From the NCBI GenBank assembly GCA_031399065.1, contig JANNOM010000113.1:14957-78956 (forward strand): a stretch of DNA of 64,000 nucleotides, read 5' to 3'. The position numbers were made by a program, and so were the translations under genes. This stretch comes from JADCRZ01 sp031399065 (GTDB lineage: Bacteria > Bacteroidota > Bacteroidia > Chitinophagales > Chitinophagaceae). The notes beneath the pieces were generated by a model, which made no database searches, was not told the origin of the DNA, and saw nothing but the letters and a program-made list of their open reading frames with translations. This document shows, piece after piece, positions 45,173-53,663 of this stretch (position 1 is the stretch's first letter; each line of letters opens with the position of its first letter).

Positions 45173-46087
45173 TCAAGTTGGATCAACTATATCAAAACCA
45201 TTATTCGTAGCTGCATCATCTACCCATTGGCTTACATTATCGAAATAAATGGTACGCTCACCACCATCACCAACATGCTCCGTACAATCTGATGCATAAA
45301 TACCGTACTTAATTTTCCATTTTTCATTAATATTATTGCCGCTCCAAGTGCCCCAGCCCATATTAATTTCTGTATCCTGAAAAGTAGGGCTGCTTTGACT
45401 ATAAACATCATTTGCATACCAAACCACAATCTTACCCCGATTTTCTTTGGAAACTCGCCATTGTACAATAAGAGATTTCCATGCATCTCGTTGTACGCCC
45501 GATGCAATAGTTTGCTCATAAGTTTCTTGTCCACAGCTTTTCCTATATCTTATTTTTAATGAATTATTATCTATAAAAATAATCCATCCCCAGGAACGTT
45601 CACAACCAGAGATTGCTCCCTCATTAAAGCCCTGAGCGATAATAGTATATCTGTTTGTTGGGAATTGGTTAGGCACCATAAACTTACAACCAAACCAGCC
45701 ATCTTTTTTGAAACGAAGGTTGCTTCCGGCTTCTATTCCTTTCCTATCTCTATCAGTTGTTTGGTTTCCGGCATCCCATGTAGACTGCAGCCAATTAAAC
45801 TTTAAAGCTCGTGTTCCTTCTGCCGCTCCTAAGCTGGGAGTCATTACATTAGCATAAGAAGGCCTTTTGAAAGTAGTCTCGTAAAAAGGACCTCTTCCAT
45901 TACTTTCAAAACCAGTTTCTGCATGGGTAGTGGTATTGGTATAGGCAACAGCTGTAGCAAAAACCATGTCTGGCTCTGTTTCTGTTATTTGCTGATTTTC
46001 AGTACTTTTCTGACAGGAATAAATTTCCATGATACTAATTACTGTTACTCCTAACAACAGACTTGATTTAATAACTGATTTTTTCAT
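45173..46087 (-). CDS. exported polysaccharide-lyase-like protein (heparin lyase I fold), copy 1
   Basis: The 304-residue protein has a lipoprotein signal with lipobox ending IYSC (about residue 25). The mature part has the beta-jelly-roll pattern of heparin lyase I/PL7-related proteins: DGWFGCKFMVPNQFPTNRY, ERSWGWIIFIDNNSLKIRYR, DAWKSLIVQWRVSKENRGKIVVW and KIKYGIYASD followed by RTIYFDN. It likely cleaves or binds an acidic polysaccharide at the cell surface. The next gene upstream is a clear paralogue, 34 bases away. Catalytic residues cannot be fixed by eye. Confidence 0.75.
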   Translation of the reverse strand: MKKSVIKSSLLLGVTVISIMEIYSCQKSTENQQITETEPDMVFATAVAYTNTTTHAETGFESNGRGPFYETTFKRPSYANVMTPSLGAAEGTRALKFNWLQSTWDAGNQTTDRDRKGIEAGSNLRFKKDGWFGCKFMVPNQFPTNRYTIIAQGFNEGAISGCERSWGWIIFIDNNSLKIRYRKSCGQETYEQTIASGVQRDAWKSLIVQWRVSKENRGKIVVWYANDVYSQSSPTFQDTEINMGWGTWSGNNINEKWKIKYGIYASDCTEHVGDGGERTIYFDNVSQWVDDAATNNGFDIVDPT

Positions 46088-46121
46088 TTTGATTTAATTT
46101 GATTTGGTTAGTAAATGTTGG

Positions 46122-47081
46122 TTAATAATTAGGTTGATAAGGATTTACTTTCCTCCAGGCGTCAGAAGGATTTCCAACCAATACACTTGGCATATCCCAA
46201 TAAAGTACCCGCGTTTCTCCATTCGTATAATTAGCGTGATCATGACAATACATGCCGAATTTAATAGGTGTACCGTTTTGCAGTGAATCACCATTCCAGC
46301 AATCTTGGCCTATGTTAATATTTGTTTTGCGAAAAGTTGGTGCCGATTGATTAAGGGTTGCATCCCCATGCCATACTTCTATCATACCAGTTCCATTTCT
46401 GGAATATCTTACATGTACTATTAAAGATTTCCACAATTGTTTTTGGGCATTAGCAATAAATTGTTTGGTAGAGCCACCTGCACCATACCGCCAGGTTAGG
46501 TAAAGTTTACCGTCAGATTCAATACCCAGGTGCCAGGTCCAGGTATTTAAAGCAGAACAGCCTTCGTTTACATTATTAATTCCTTGAAGGATAATAGTAT
46601 TCTTATTGATCGGGAAATTAGTTCCACCAGTTGGCAGGTAATATGCTCCTCCAAACCATCCATCTTCTTTAATAAAGTTGGCATCTTGTGTAAGTTCTGC
46701 TCCTTTCGTATTTCTAGTAGGCACTCCGCCACTTAAAAGTATGTTGTTTTCACTCCAAGTAAATTTAGCACTCCATGTACCGTCTTTAGCACCTGCTCCT
46801 GACTGTATTCTTTCAACCTTATTGTTATTAGTGGTGTTTCTCGGCCAAAAAGGATAGAGCTTATTGTTTACTCTGTTGGGATCTGAATTAGGATTAGGGT
46901 CAGTTATCGCAGTTTCAAAACTGGTTTCTTTCGCGTTAGAGTTAGTAAGTAATGAGTTTATTTCAAAAGTTCTTTCAGAACTTTCATTAGCTAATATGGG
47001 TTCACTTTTATCACATGATACAAAAAGTAAAGGCATAGAAATAACAGTAGCAAAGATTCTGCTTTTTAAAATTTTTTTCAT
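46122..47081 (-). CDS. exported polysaccharide-lyase-like protein (heparin lyase I fold), copy 2
   Basis: The 319-residue protein is a paralogue of its downstream neighbour. It has a lipoprotein signal (lipobox ending FVSC, about residue 23), then DGWFGGAYYLPTGGTNFPINK, TWTWHLGIESDGKLYLTWRYG, KQLWKSLIVHVRYSRNGTGMIEVWH and IKFGMYCHDHANYTNGETRVLYWD. The two proteins align block for block but differ at most positions, so the duplication is old or the genes were acquired together. Expected function is the same: surface attack on, or binding of, an acidic polysaccharide. Confidence 0.75.
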   Translation of the reverse strand: MKKILKSRIFATVISMPLLFVSCDKSEPILANESSERTFEINSLLTNSNAKETSFETAITDPNPNSDPNRVNNKLYPFWPRNTTNNNKVERIQSGAGAKDGTWSAKFTWSENNILLSGGVPTRNTKGAELTQDANFIKEDGWFGGAYYLPTGGTNFPINKNTIILQGINNVNEGCSALNTWTWHLGIESDGKLYLTWRYGAGGSTKQFIANAQKQLWKSLIVHVRYSRNGTGMIEVWHGDATLNQSAPTFRKTNINIGQDCWNGDSLQNGTPIKFGMYCHDHANYTNGETRVLYWDMPSVLVGNPSDAWRKVNPYQPNY

Positions 47082-47520
47082 GATAAAGATTATTTAGTTG
47101 ATTAGTAGTTTTAGCTAAACATAAATTGGTTAATGAAATATGATAGAGTAGGTATGATGATTTTTTTAGGATGATGATTTTTTAAAATGGTTATCAGGAT
47201 AAAAAAATACCTCACAAATGACGTGGATAGCATTTGCCATAATAAATTGAAGAAATTTACATTACTTACTTTCAGAAGAACAGGGTCTTTAATAAATAAG
47301 CTCTGCCTCTTTAGTGATAACGTGACTACCATAACTGGTTATATTGGCATGACAAGTTTAACTATACAAATCGTTGTAGTAAATTTAATTTAAATTTAAC
47401 TAAATTAGAAAAAACTTCGGTTTCTATTTAATGATGAGCATGTTGTGTGAAAAAAATTATAATACCTTAAAGTTTATTGCAAATATTGAAATAATAATTT
47501 TAAATCTAAATATTATCGAT
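47082..47520. other. 439-base AT-rich gap, probable promoter region of the lyase pair
   Basis: No gene is supported here. The part next to the lyase gene is very AT-rich. ATAACTGGTTAT at 47331-47342 is a short inverted repeat that could be a regulator site, but only one copy is seen. The far end abuts the C-terminal GH2 remnant. Confidence 0.4.
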
Positions 47521-47766
47521 TTATTTACTCTTATTCCATAAACGATGATGAATAGTTTTCAATTGAGCAGGATTCATCTTAAGCACTGCTCTATCGTAGG
47601 TGATTAAACCGTTTACTTCAATTTCCACATCTGTTGTCTGCGTATAAACTGCTGCCGACAATCCTTTATCAATTAAAGGTTTTAGTTGATTGATAAATAA
47701 TGAATAATTTTCAAACATATCATCGGCATTGGTAAAGGTTTTATAGCCCCAGTTTTTACTTTGTTA
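47521..47766 (-). pseudogene. remnant of a family 2 glycoside hydrolase, C-terminus only
   Basis: The frame after a TAA at 47764-47766 reads QSKNWGYKTFTNADDMFENY, then LINKGLSAAVYTQTTDVE-like sequence (LIDKGLSAAVYTQTTDVEIE) and VNGLITYDRAVLKM, ending HHRLWNKSK and TAA. The AAVYTQTTDVE.EVNGL.TYDR signature is the C-terminal end of the catalytic barrel in many Bacteroidota GH2 enzymes. About 80 codons survive of a protein normally 600-900 residues long. It is joined in the same frame to the tail of the GH43 remnant upstream. Confidence 0.75.
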
Positions 47767-48464
47767 TTCCATTTTTACAATATCGCCCACAATTTGCTTG
47801 CTTAAATATTTTTGGATTTCAGTGATACTGAAAAAGGAACACTTTAACCAGTCAGGGATTACTACGTTCTTTGATGCGTTTGTAAACTCATCTACTTTGT
47901 TTTGATACACAATTACACCATTATCCAACAGCTTTGTACCGTCTGCACTCATTTTATGAATTACCGCCGGGCCACCTGCCAGTTTGGAATGAGCTAAATA
48001 AGTATTTCCGTCTTCATCCCAAAACGGACAAGGATCTTCCCATTGCGCAATGTCTGCATCATGAAATAATTCCCAGGGCCTTGCGGGATCGGTAGTGCGT
48101 GCCATAAACAAGCCTTCATCCGGCGAGCATACATACACATAAAACATCCCTTTATGATACCGAATAGACGGAGCCCACTAACCTTTTCCATGCTTTGGTT
48201 TATTATACCAGGAGAAAGGAAGTTTTTGGTACACATGGTTAATGATCTTCCAGTTTACCAAATCTTTAGAATGTAAAATAGGAATACCCGGAAATGCCGT
48301 AAAACTGGATGCAACCATGTAATAATCGTCCTTTACACGGATCACATCCGGATCCGAATAATCGGCGAATAAAATAGGGTTTGTATAGGTGTCGTTGTTA
48401 TCCTGAGTTTGGATATGGTTAAAAGTGGAACAACAATTAATGTAAGCAATAATTTTAGTTTCAT
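47764..48464 (-). pseudogene. broken family 43 glycoside hydrolase
   Basis: From ATG 48464 a signal-peptide-like start (MKLKLLLTLIVVPLLT) runs out of frame. The adjacent frame then gives NPILFADYSDPDVIRVKDDY and YMVASSFTAFPGIPILHSKD, the GH43 N-terminus with the DPDVIR catalytic aspartate. A TAG at 48178-48180 interrupts just before WAPSIRYHKGMFYVY. The frame continues through WEDPCPFWDEDGNTYLAHSK until about 47902, where homology stops after roughly 190 residues. The last 45 codons (NKVDEFTNASKN...VGDIVKME) do not belong to GH43 and run into the GH2 remnant. Frameshift, stop and deletion make it non-functional. Confidence 0.8.
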
Positions 48465-48711
48465 TTGAGAATAGATATGAGATATAAACCTGAGTTAGAT
48501 TAATATTTTAAGAAAATTATGTGATAATTAATTCTTACGATGATTTATTTATCAAAAACTGAGAGTTTTTAAATGTTTCAATTATTTTGCTTTAATCGCA
48601 ATATAGCTTCCAACAAATAGTAATCTGCATAAATAACGGGCACATCAATTTCTGATTTTTTTGAATGAAGCAATCATTCTTATATGCTTGATAAATAAGA
48701 AATTACATGGC

Positions 48712-48752
48712 AAAAAAAATGGGACAAATCCGAATATTTCAGACTTGTCCCA
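48712..48752 (-). terminator. intrinsic terminator of the tRNA-Lys gene
   Basis: On the reverse strand TTGGGACAA pairs with TTGTCCCA (48745-48752 with 48720-48727, eight pairs) and is followed by eight T residues (48712-48719). It begins six bases after the tRNA 3' end. Confidence 0.8.
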
Positions 48753-48757
48753 AGAGG

Positions 48758-48830
48758 TGAACTCGCTGGGACTCGAACCCAGGACCCATACATTAAAAGT
48801 GTATTGCTCTACCAACTGAGCTACGAATTC
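48758..48830 (-). tRNA. tRNA-Lys (anticodon TTT)
   Basis: The 73-base cloverleaf has a seven-pair acceptor stem (GAATTCG with CGAGTTC, one G-T), D arm with AGTTGGTAGA, anticodon stem ATACA/TGTAT with loop CTTTTAA (anticodon TTT), T arm CTGGG-TTCGAGT-CCCAG and discriminator A. CCA is not encoded. Its 3' end faces the decaying polysaccharide locus. Confidence 0.96.
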
Positions 48831-48926
48831 ATCCACTAATCCCTATTTTTCAATTGGGAGTGCAAAAATAAGCATAAATTAATACCAGCCAAATTTTTAC
48901 AGTTCTAAATAGTGCAGGAATGCCGT

Positions 48927-49604
48927 CTATTTCCCGGCAGCCAGGGTTATGATTTGATCATACGTAATAGTATGAATGCCGGGAACCTGTTTTAAAGCCG
49001 CATTGAGCATGGCTTTTGCGACATCGCGGCTTTCGATGGCCCGGTATTTTCTCCATGTACCCGACAGCAACACCGACAACGCCTTAAAAGTGTTTTTAAG
49101 AATGGCCTCTCCTACCCGCTGTTTTTTACGCGCTCCCAAAAGAAAAGAAGGCTGAAAAATATACAGGCTTGTAAGCCCTATGGATTTTAGGGCATCTTCC
49201 ACTTCGCCTTTTAAGCGCAGGTAGAAATTGCCGGACGAAGCGCTGGCTCCTATGGAGGAAACGATAAGAAATGCACTGAAACCGGCTTCTTTAGCAATCC
49301 GGGCGGCATCTAGCGGAATGTCGTAATCTGTTTTGCGGTATTGATCCTTATCTCCTTTTACACTTTTCTGCGTAGTACCAATGCAGGAAAACAAACAATC
49401 CCCCTTACCTATACCCTTTTTCATATCCTGCAAATGGCTGAAATCAGTAATATGTATTTCGAGTTTGGCATGATGAAGCGCAACCGGCCGTCTTACAAGT
49501 ATCCTTACTTTAGTAAACGAGACATTTTCCAATAACAACTGCGTAAGCGCTTCGCCTATAAGCCCGGTGGCTCCTATCACAACGGCGGTAAGATTAGAAT
49601 GCAT
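48927..49604 (-). CDS. NAD(P)-binding atypical SDR protein (HTATIP2/YbjT-like)
   Basis: The 225-residue protein starts with a Rossmann nucleotide-binding loop (VVIGATGLIGEAL), followed by VRILVRRPV, which would contact the NADP phosphate. LFSCIGTTQKSVKGDKDQYRKTDYD and FLIVSSIGASASSGNFYLRLKGEVE contain the serine and the YxxxK-like YLRLK of atypical SDRs. Relatives include oxidoreductase HTATIP2 and bacterial proteins of unknown substrate. Length is normal. It begins 24 bases after the EVE gene on the same strand. Confidence 0.85.
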   Translation of the reverse strand: MHSNLTAVVIGATGLIGEALTQLLLENVSFTKVRILVRRPVALHHAKLEIHITDFSHLQDMKKGIGKGDCLFSCIGTTQKSVKGDKDQYRKTDYDIPLDAARIAKEAGFSAFLIVSSIGASASSGNFYLRLKGEVEDALKSIGLTSLYIFQPSFLLGARKKQRVGEAILKNTFKALSVLLSGTWRKYRAIESRDVAKAMLNAALKQVPGIHTITYDQIITLAAGK

Positions 49605-49628
49605 TATATCAAGTATAGTTAACTGAAT

Positions 49629-50039
49629 TTATTTTCCCTCTGCCATTTCCATGACTATTTTCCACTCGTCTTCTTTAACGGTTTGAACGGATAGTCTTCC
49701 CAGCCGCACCAGGTCCATATTGGCCAGGCGTTTGTCTGCCTTGATCTGTGCCAGGGTCACCGGCTTTTTCAAACGCCGCACGGGTTTAAGATCTACCACC
49801 AGCCAATTGGGATCTTCGGTGGTAGGGTCCTGGTAGGCTTCTTTAGCCACTTTGGCGATGCCTACAATTTCGACGCCTTCGTTGCTATGGTAAAAGAACA
49901 GCTCATCTCCTTTCTTCATAGCACGAAGATTATTCCTTGCTGCATAGTTACGCACGCCATCCCAAAATGTGACCTTGTCTTTTTCCAGTTGCTGCCAGCT
50001 ATATTTAAACGGTTCCGATTTTACCAGCCAATATGCCAT
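49629..50039 (-). CDS. EVE domain protein
   Basis: The 136-residue protein consists of one EVE domain, a PUA-like fold thought to bind modified bases. The characteristic AYWLVKSEPFKYSWQQL start, FWDGVRNYAARNNLRAMKKGDELFFYHSN centre and VDLKPVRRLKKPVTLAQIK are complete. Related proteins include human THYN1, and EVE domains are also fused to restriction enzymes. Here it stands free. It diverges from the CorA gene across 79 bases. Length equals the family norm. Confidence 0.93.
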   Translation of the reverse strand: MAYWLVKSEPFKYSWQQLEKDKVTFWDGVRNYAARNNLRAMKKGDELFFYHSNEGVEIVGIAKVAKEAYQDPTTEDPNWLVVDLKPVRRLKKPVTLAQIKADKRLANMDLVRLGRLSVQTVKEDEWKIVMEMAEGK

Positions 50040-50118
50040 AATAATATTTATTGAAGGCCTGAAATTACTAAAAACACCGAATTGCCCGTTTTTCTTATAT
50101 TTATCGTATAATCAATAT

Positions 50119-51216
50119 ATGGCAAATAAGCGTTTTAAGGATTATATGAATGTACCCAATCTATTCAACAAGGAGCGTACAAAGCAGATATTATATGCGA
50201 ATCCAACCATTGCCCCTCTCCGGGAGGAGGCAAAAGAAGTAGTTATAACCATTTACGATTACAACCCGGAAAATATAAAGGAATATCATTTTTCCAAGAT
50301 ACAGGATTGTTACCAGTTTCACCAGAACGGCCATATTACCTGGATCAATATAGATGGCATTCGCAAAAACGATGTGGAAGCTATTGCAGCTCATTATACT
50401 ATTCATGCCCTGCTGGTAGAAGATATCATAAGTATGAACCAGCGACCAAAAATGGATGAAGTAGAAGGAGTGCTTTTCTGCCTCCTGAATATGCTTTTTT
50501 TTAATAAAGAAAAAAATACGGTGGAAACCGAGCAGATAAGCATAGTGATGGGCAGCGACTTTGTGATATCATTCCAGGAAGACCCCAACCGGGATGCGTT
50601 CGATCATGTTCGGCACCGGTTGAATATGGCTAATAGTAAAATACGCCAGCGCGGTGCTGACTATCTTAGTTATTCGCTGCTAGATATGATCGTAGATAAT
50701 TACTTTGTAGTGATGGAACAACTAGGCGAACAGATTGAACTGCTGGAAGAGGAAGTGGTCAGGAACAGTAAACGTAACTCCAGTCCCCGTATCAACCAGC
50801 TTCGTAAAGAACTGATCGTACTTAAACGTAATATAGCACCGGTACGCGACCTGGTAAACGATATCATTCGCAGTGAGAGTGACCTGCTCGACGATCGCAC
50901 CACTAAATACTTTAAAGATGTATACGACCACATCATACAGGCATATGATATGTGCGAAAACTACCGCGATATCATGATCAGCATGCAGGATCTGTATATC
51001 AACAATGTGAATCTCCGGATGAATGAAGTGATGAAGGTAATGGCCATAGTGACCTGCCTGCTGGCACCCGCTACCGTTATCGGCGGCATCTTCGGGATGA
51101 ACTTCGAAGCGATTCCGCTTCTGCATAATAAATGGGGATTCTTTATCTCCGTCGGCATTATGTTGCTGATACCTATCTGGATGTTAACCGTATTCCGCAA
51201 CAGGGGATGGTTTTAG
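50119..51216 (+). CDS. corA: CorA-family magnesium/cobalt transporter
   Basis: Starting at ATG 50119 gives 365 residues; the longer open frame upstream runs through the EVE gene's promoter and start and has no family resemblance. The large N-terminal cytoplasmic domain includes ITWINIDGIRK and MNQRPKMDEVEGVLFCLLNML, a long stalk helix follows, and then two C-terminal membrane helices. The first ends in the signature GMN (IGGIFGMNFE) and the second is GFFISVGIMLLIPIWML. The pentameric channel imports Mg2+ or Co2+. The antiporter gene follows 24 bases later on the same strand. Confidence 0.93.
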   Translation: MANKRFKDYMNVPNLFNKERTKQILYANPTIAPLREEAKEVVITIYDYNPENIKEYHFSKIQDCYQFHQNGHITWINIDGIRKNDVEAIAAHYTIHALLVEDIISMNQRPKMDEVEGVLFCLLNMLFFNKEKNTVETEQISIVMGSDFVISFQEDPNRDAFDHVRHRLNMANSKIRQRGADYLSYSLLDMIVDNYFVVMEQLGEQIELLEEEVVRNSKRNSSPRINQLRKELIVLKRNIAPVRDLVNDIIRSESDLLDDRTTKYFKDVYDHIIQAYDMCENYRDIMISMQDLYINNVNLRMNEVMKVMAIVTCLLAPATVIGGIFGMNFEAIPLLHNKWGFFISVGIMLLIPIWMLTVFRNRGWF

Positions 51217-51240
51217 CACATAAAGCCGTAAATTAGCGGC

Positions 51241-53466
51241 TTGACACATCTACCTCATTTAATATCGGATCTTGCCCTGATACTTGGTGCGGGGGCCCTG
51301 GTAACACTTATCTTCAAATGGCTCAAACAGCCGCTGGTACTGGGATACATCATTGCCGGGTTTTTGGTAGGGCCGAATGTACCCATTATGCCCACTGTAA
51401 TAGAAGAGGAGAATATCCGCATACTAGCGGAATTGGGGGTCATTTTCCTGCTATTCAGTCTGGGACTGGAATTCAGTTTTAAAAAGCTGATAAAAGTCGG
51501 TGGGTCTTCTTCCATCACCGCCGTATTTGAAGTGGTATTTATGGTGCTGCTGGGTTATGGTACGGGGAAGGTACTGGGATGGTCTAATATGGACAGCCTG
51601 TTCCTCGGTGGCATCCTTTCTATTTCTTCTACCACGATCATTATACGGGCTTTTGAGGAACTGGGAGTAAAAACACAACGCTTCGCGTCGCTGGTATTCG
51701 GGGTATTGATAGTGGAAGACCTGGTGGCCATCGTATTGATGGTATTGCTTTCCACGCTGGCGGTGAGCCGGCAGTTTTCGGGAAACGAAATGATGTTCTC
51801 CATTTTAAAGCTGATTTTTTTCCTGGTGATCTGGTTCGTATCCGGTATCTTTTTTATCCCTACCATCCTGCGGGCCACTAAACGTTTATTATCGGAAGAA
51901 ACGCTGCTGATCGTATCGATCGCGCTATGCTTGTTAATGGTGGTACTCGCCAACAGGGCGGGTTTCTCCCCGGCACTGGGGGCTTTTATTATGGGGTCTA
52001 TACTGGCGGAGACCACCAAGGCAGAGAAGATCGAACACCTGGTAAAGCCGGTGAAAGATCTTTTTGGAGCCATATTTTTTATATCGGTAGGTATGCTGAT
52101 AGACCCGGCGATGCTGGTTAACTATGCCGGTCCTATCGTATTGATATCTGTTATTACTATCGCGGGTAAAATATTCAGTACCGCCTGTGGTGCACTGTTA
52201 TCGGGACAATCGCTGCAAACATCCGTACAGGCCGGCTTCAGCCTGGCACAGATAGGTGAGTTCTCCTTTATCATAGCCACACTGGGGCTTACGCTGAATG
52301 TAACGAGCGGCTTCCTTTACCCGATCGCCGTGGCTGTGTCTGCCGTTACTACCCTCACCACTCCTTTTTTTATCAACTCATCGCACGGAGTATACAGGAA
52401 GCTAACCCAGTTACTTCCCCAAAAGCTGCAGCAAGCCATTACTAATTATAGTTCGGAAACAAGGACGGCTACCGTTACCAGCGATTGGAAAATGATTCTG
52501 CGGGCCAACGGTATAAACATAGTGCTGCTTTCCATCATTCTATTATCGGTCGTGCTGGTATCGGAACAATACATACTTACCCTGGCACTTAGATATATTA
52601 ATAATGAGGCCATTGCCAAACCGCTGATCGCATTTACCACGCTGGTAATAATGGCTCCTTTTTTATGGGGACTGGCTATCAAGAATATTTATCCCGATTA
52701 TTATCTACGGCAAACTCCGGAGAAAAGGCACCTGGGTCCGCTGGTGGGTTTCAGGATACTGAGGCTGGGGCTTGCGGCATTTTTCGTGGCATTTCTCTTA
52801 TACCGGTTCTTTTATTTTAACGTAGCCATCATCATTACGGTATGTATCCTAGTGATCCTCATCGGCTTTTCTAAAAAGGTACAGCGTTTCTACAACCGAC
52901 TCGAGCTCCGCTTTAACGATAACCTTAACCAGCGGGAAATTGCCGAAGCAAAAAACAATAAGGAAGAACTGGCACCCTGGGATGCCCGCATTGTAAGGGT
53001 AAAAGTACAGTCAGATTCCAGTTGCGTGGGCCATACACTGGACGAACTCAGGTGGAGAGAAAAACTCGGGATCAATATCGTAATGATCAAGAGAGGAGAC
53101 CGGCAAATTTCGGTGCCCAATAAAAACGAACGCCTGTTTCCCGATGACGATATTTATATCCTGGGAACGGATTTTCAAATCAACCGCTTGCAGGTAACGA
53201 TACGGCCCTTAAAAGACCCTGCTCCTTCTAACGGCAACGACACTGAAATGGTGTTGAGGCAACTGCCGGTAAATATTCATTCTCCGCTGATCGGTGTTAA
53301 TATACGCGACTCCGGCATTAAGGAAAAGATAAAAGGACTGGTAGTGGGCATTGAACGGGATGGCGATCGGATACTCAACCCCGAATCGGATTTGCGGTTC
53401 CAGGGTGGCGACAGCGTATTTATAGTAGGCGATCAAAAATATATAGCCGGTCTTGAAGAAATATAA
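51241..53466 (+). CDS. CPA2-family cation:proton antiporter with two RCK-C domains
   Basis: The 741-residue protein has a Na+/H+ exchanger domain of about twelve helices (residues 5-390, with LGYIIAGFLVGPNVPIMPT, GLEFSFKKLI and LVVEDLVAI-like VLIVEDLVAIVLMVL). Three further membrane segments lie at about 415-545, followed by two TrkA-C type regulatory domains (about 580-650 and 675-741), which usually sense nucleotides or ions. It should exchange K+ or Na+ for protons. The start is taken as TTG at 51241, because no in-frame ATG occurs before the conserved first helix. It follows corA closely, giving a small ion-transport operon. Confidence 0.9.
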   Translation: MTHLPHLISDLALILGAGALVTLIFKWLKQPLVLGYIIAGFLVGPNVPIMPTVIEEENIRILAELGVIFLLFSLGLEFSFKKLIKVGGSSSITAVFEVVFMVLLGYGTGKVLGWSNMDSLFLGGILSISSTTIIIRAFEELGVKTQRFASLVFGVLIVEDLVAIVLMVLLSTLAVSRQFSGNEMMFSILKLIFFLVIWFVSGIFFIPTILRATKRLLSEETLLIVSIALCLLMVVLANRAGFSPALGAFIMGSILAETTKAEKIEHLVKPVKDLFGAIFFISVGMLIDPAMLVNYAGPIVLISVITIAGKIFSTACGALLSGQSLQTSVQAGFSLAQIGEFSFIIATLGLTLNVTSGFLYPIAVAVSAVTTLTTPFFINSSHGVYRKLTQLLPQKLQQAITNYSSETRTATVTSDWKMILRANGINIVLLSIILLSVVLVSEQYILTLALRYINNEAIAKPLIAFTTLVIMAPFLWGLAIKNIYPDYYLRQTPEKRHLGPLVGFRILRLGLAAFFVAFLLYRFFYFNVAIIITVCILVILIGFSKKVQRFYNRLELRFNDNLNQREIAEAKNNKEELAPWDARIVRVKVQSDSSCVGHTLDELRWREKLGINIVMIKRGDRQISVPNKNERLFPDDDIYILGTDFQINRLQVTIRPLKDPAPSNGNDTEMVLRQLPVNIHSPLIGVNIRDSGIKEKIKGLVVGIERDGDRILNPESDLRFQGGDSVFIVGDQKYIAGLEEI

Positions 53467-53663
53467 TTAAATAATAATATAACGTTTCCTCTGAACAAAT
53501 CTTCGCTCCCGCAGGTTTTCAAAGCAATAAACATCTAAATGGTCATTATTATTTTACCGTTGGTCATGCAATAAACCATGATCGTACTGTTAATGATTAT
53601 TAATCCTTTTTTTGTAACGAATATTGCAAAACAATCAGCATAAAAATTAAAAGCACGAGCGTA

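Noticed and set aside
48758..48830. Direct repeat of the tRNA-Lys 3' end as an attachment site
   Set aside because: No second copy was found by eye in the accessory region.
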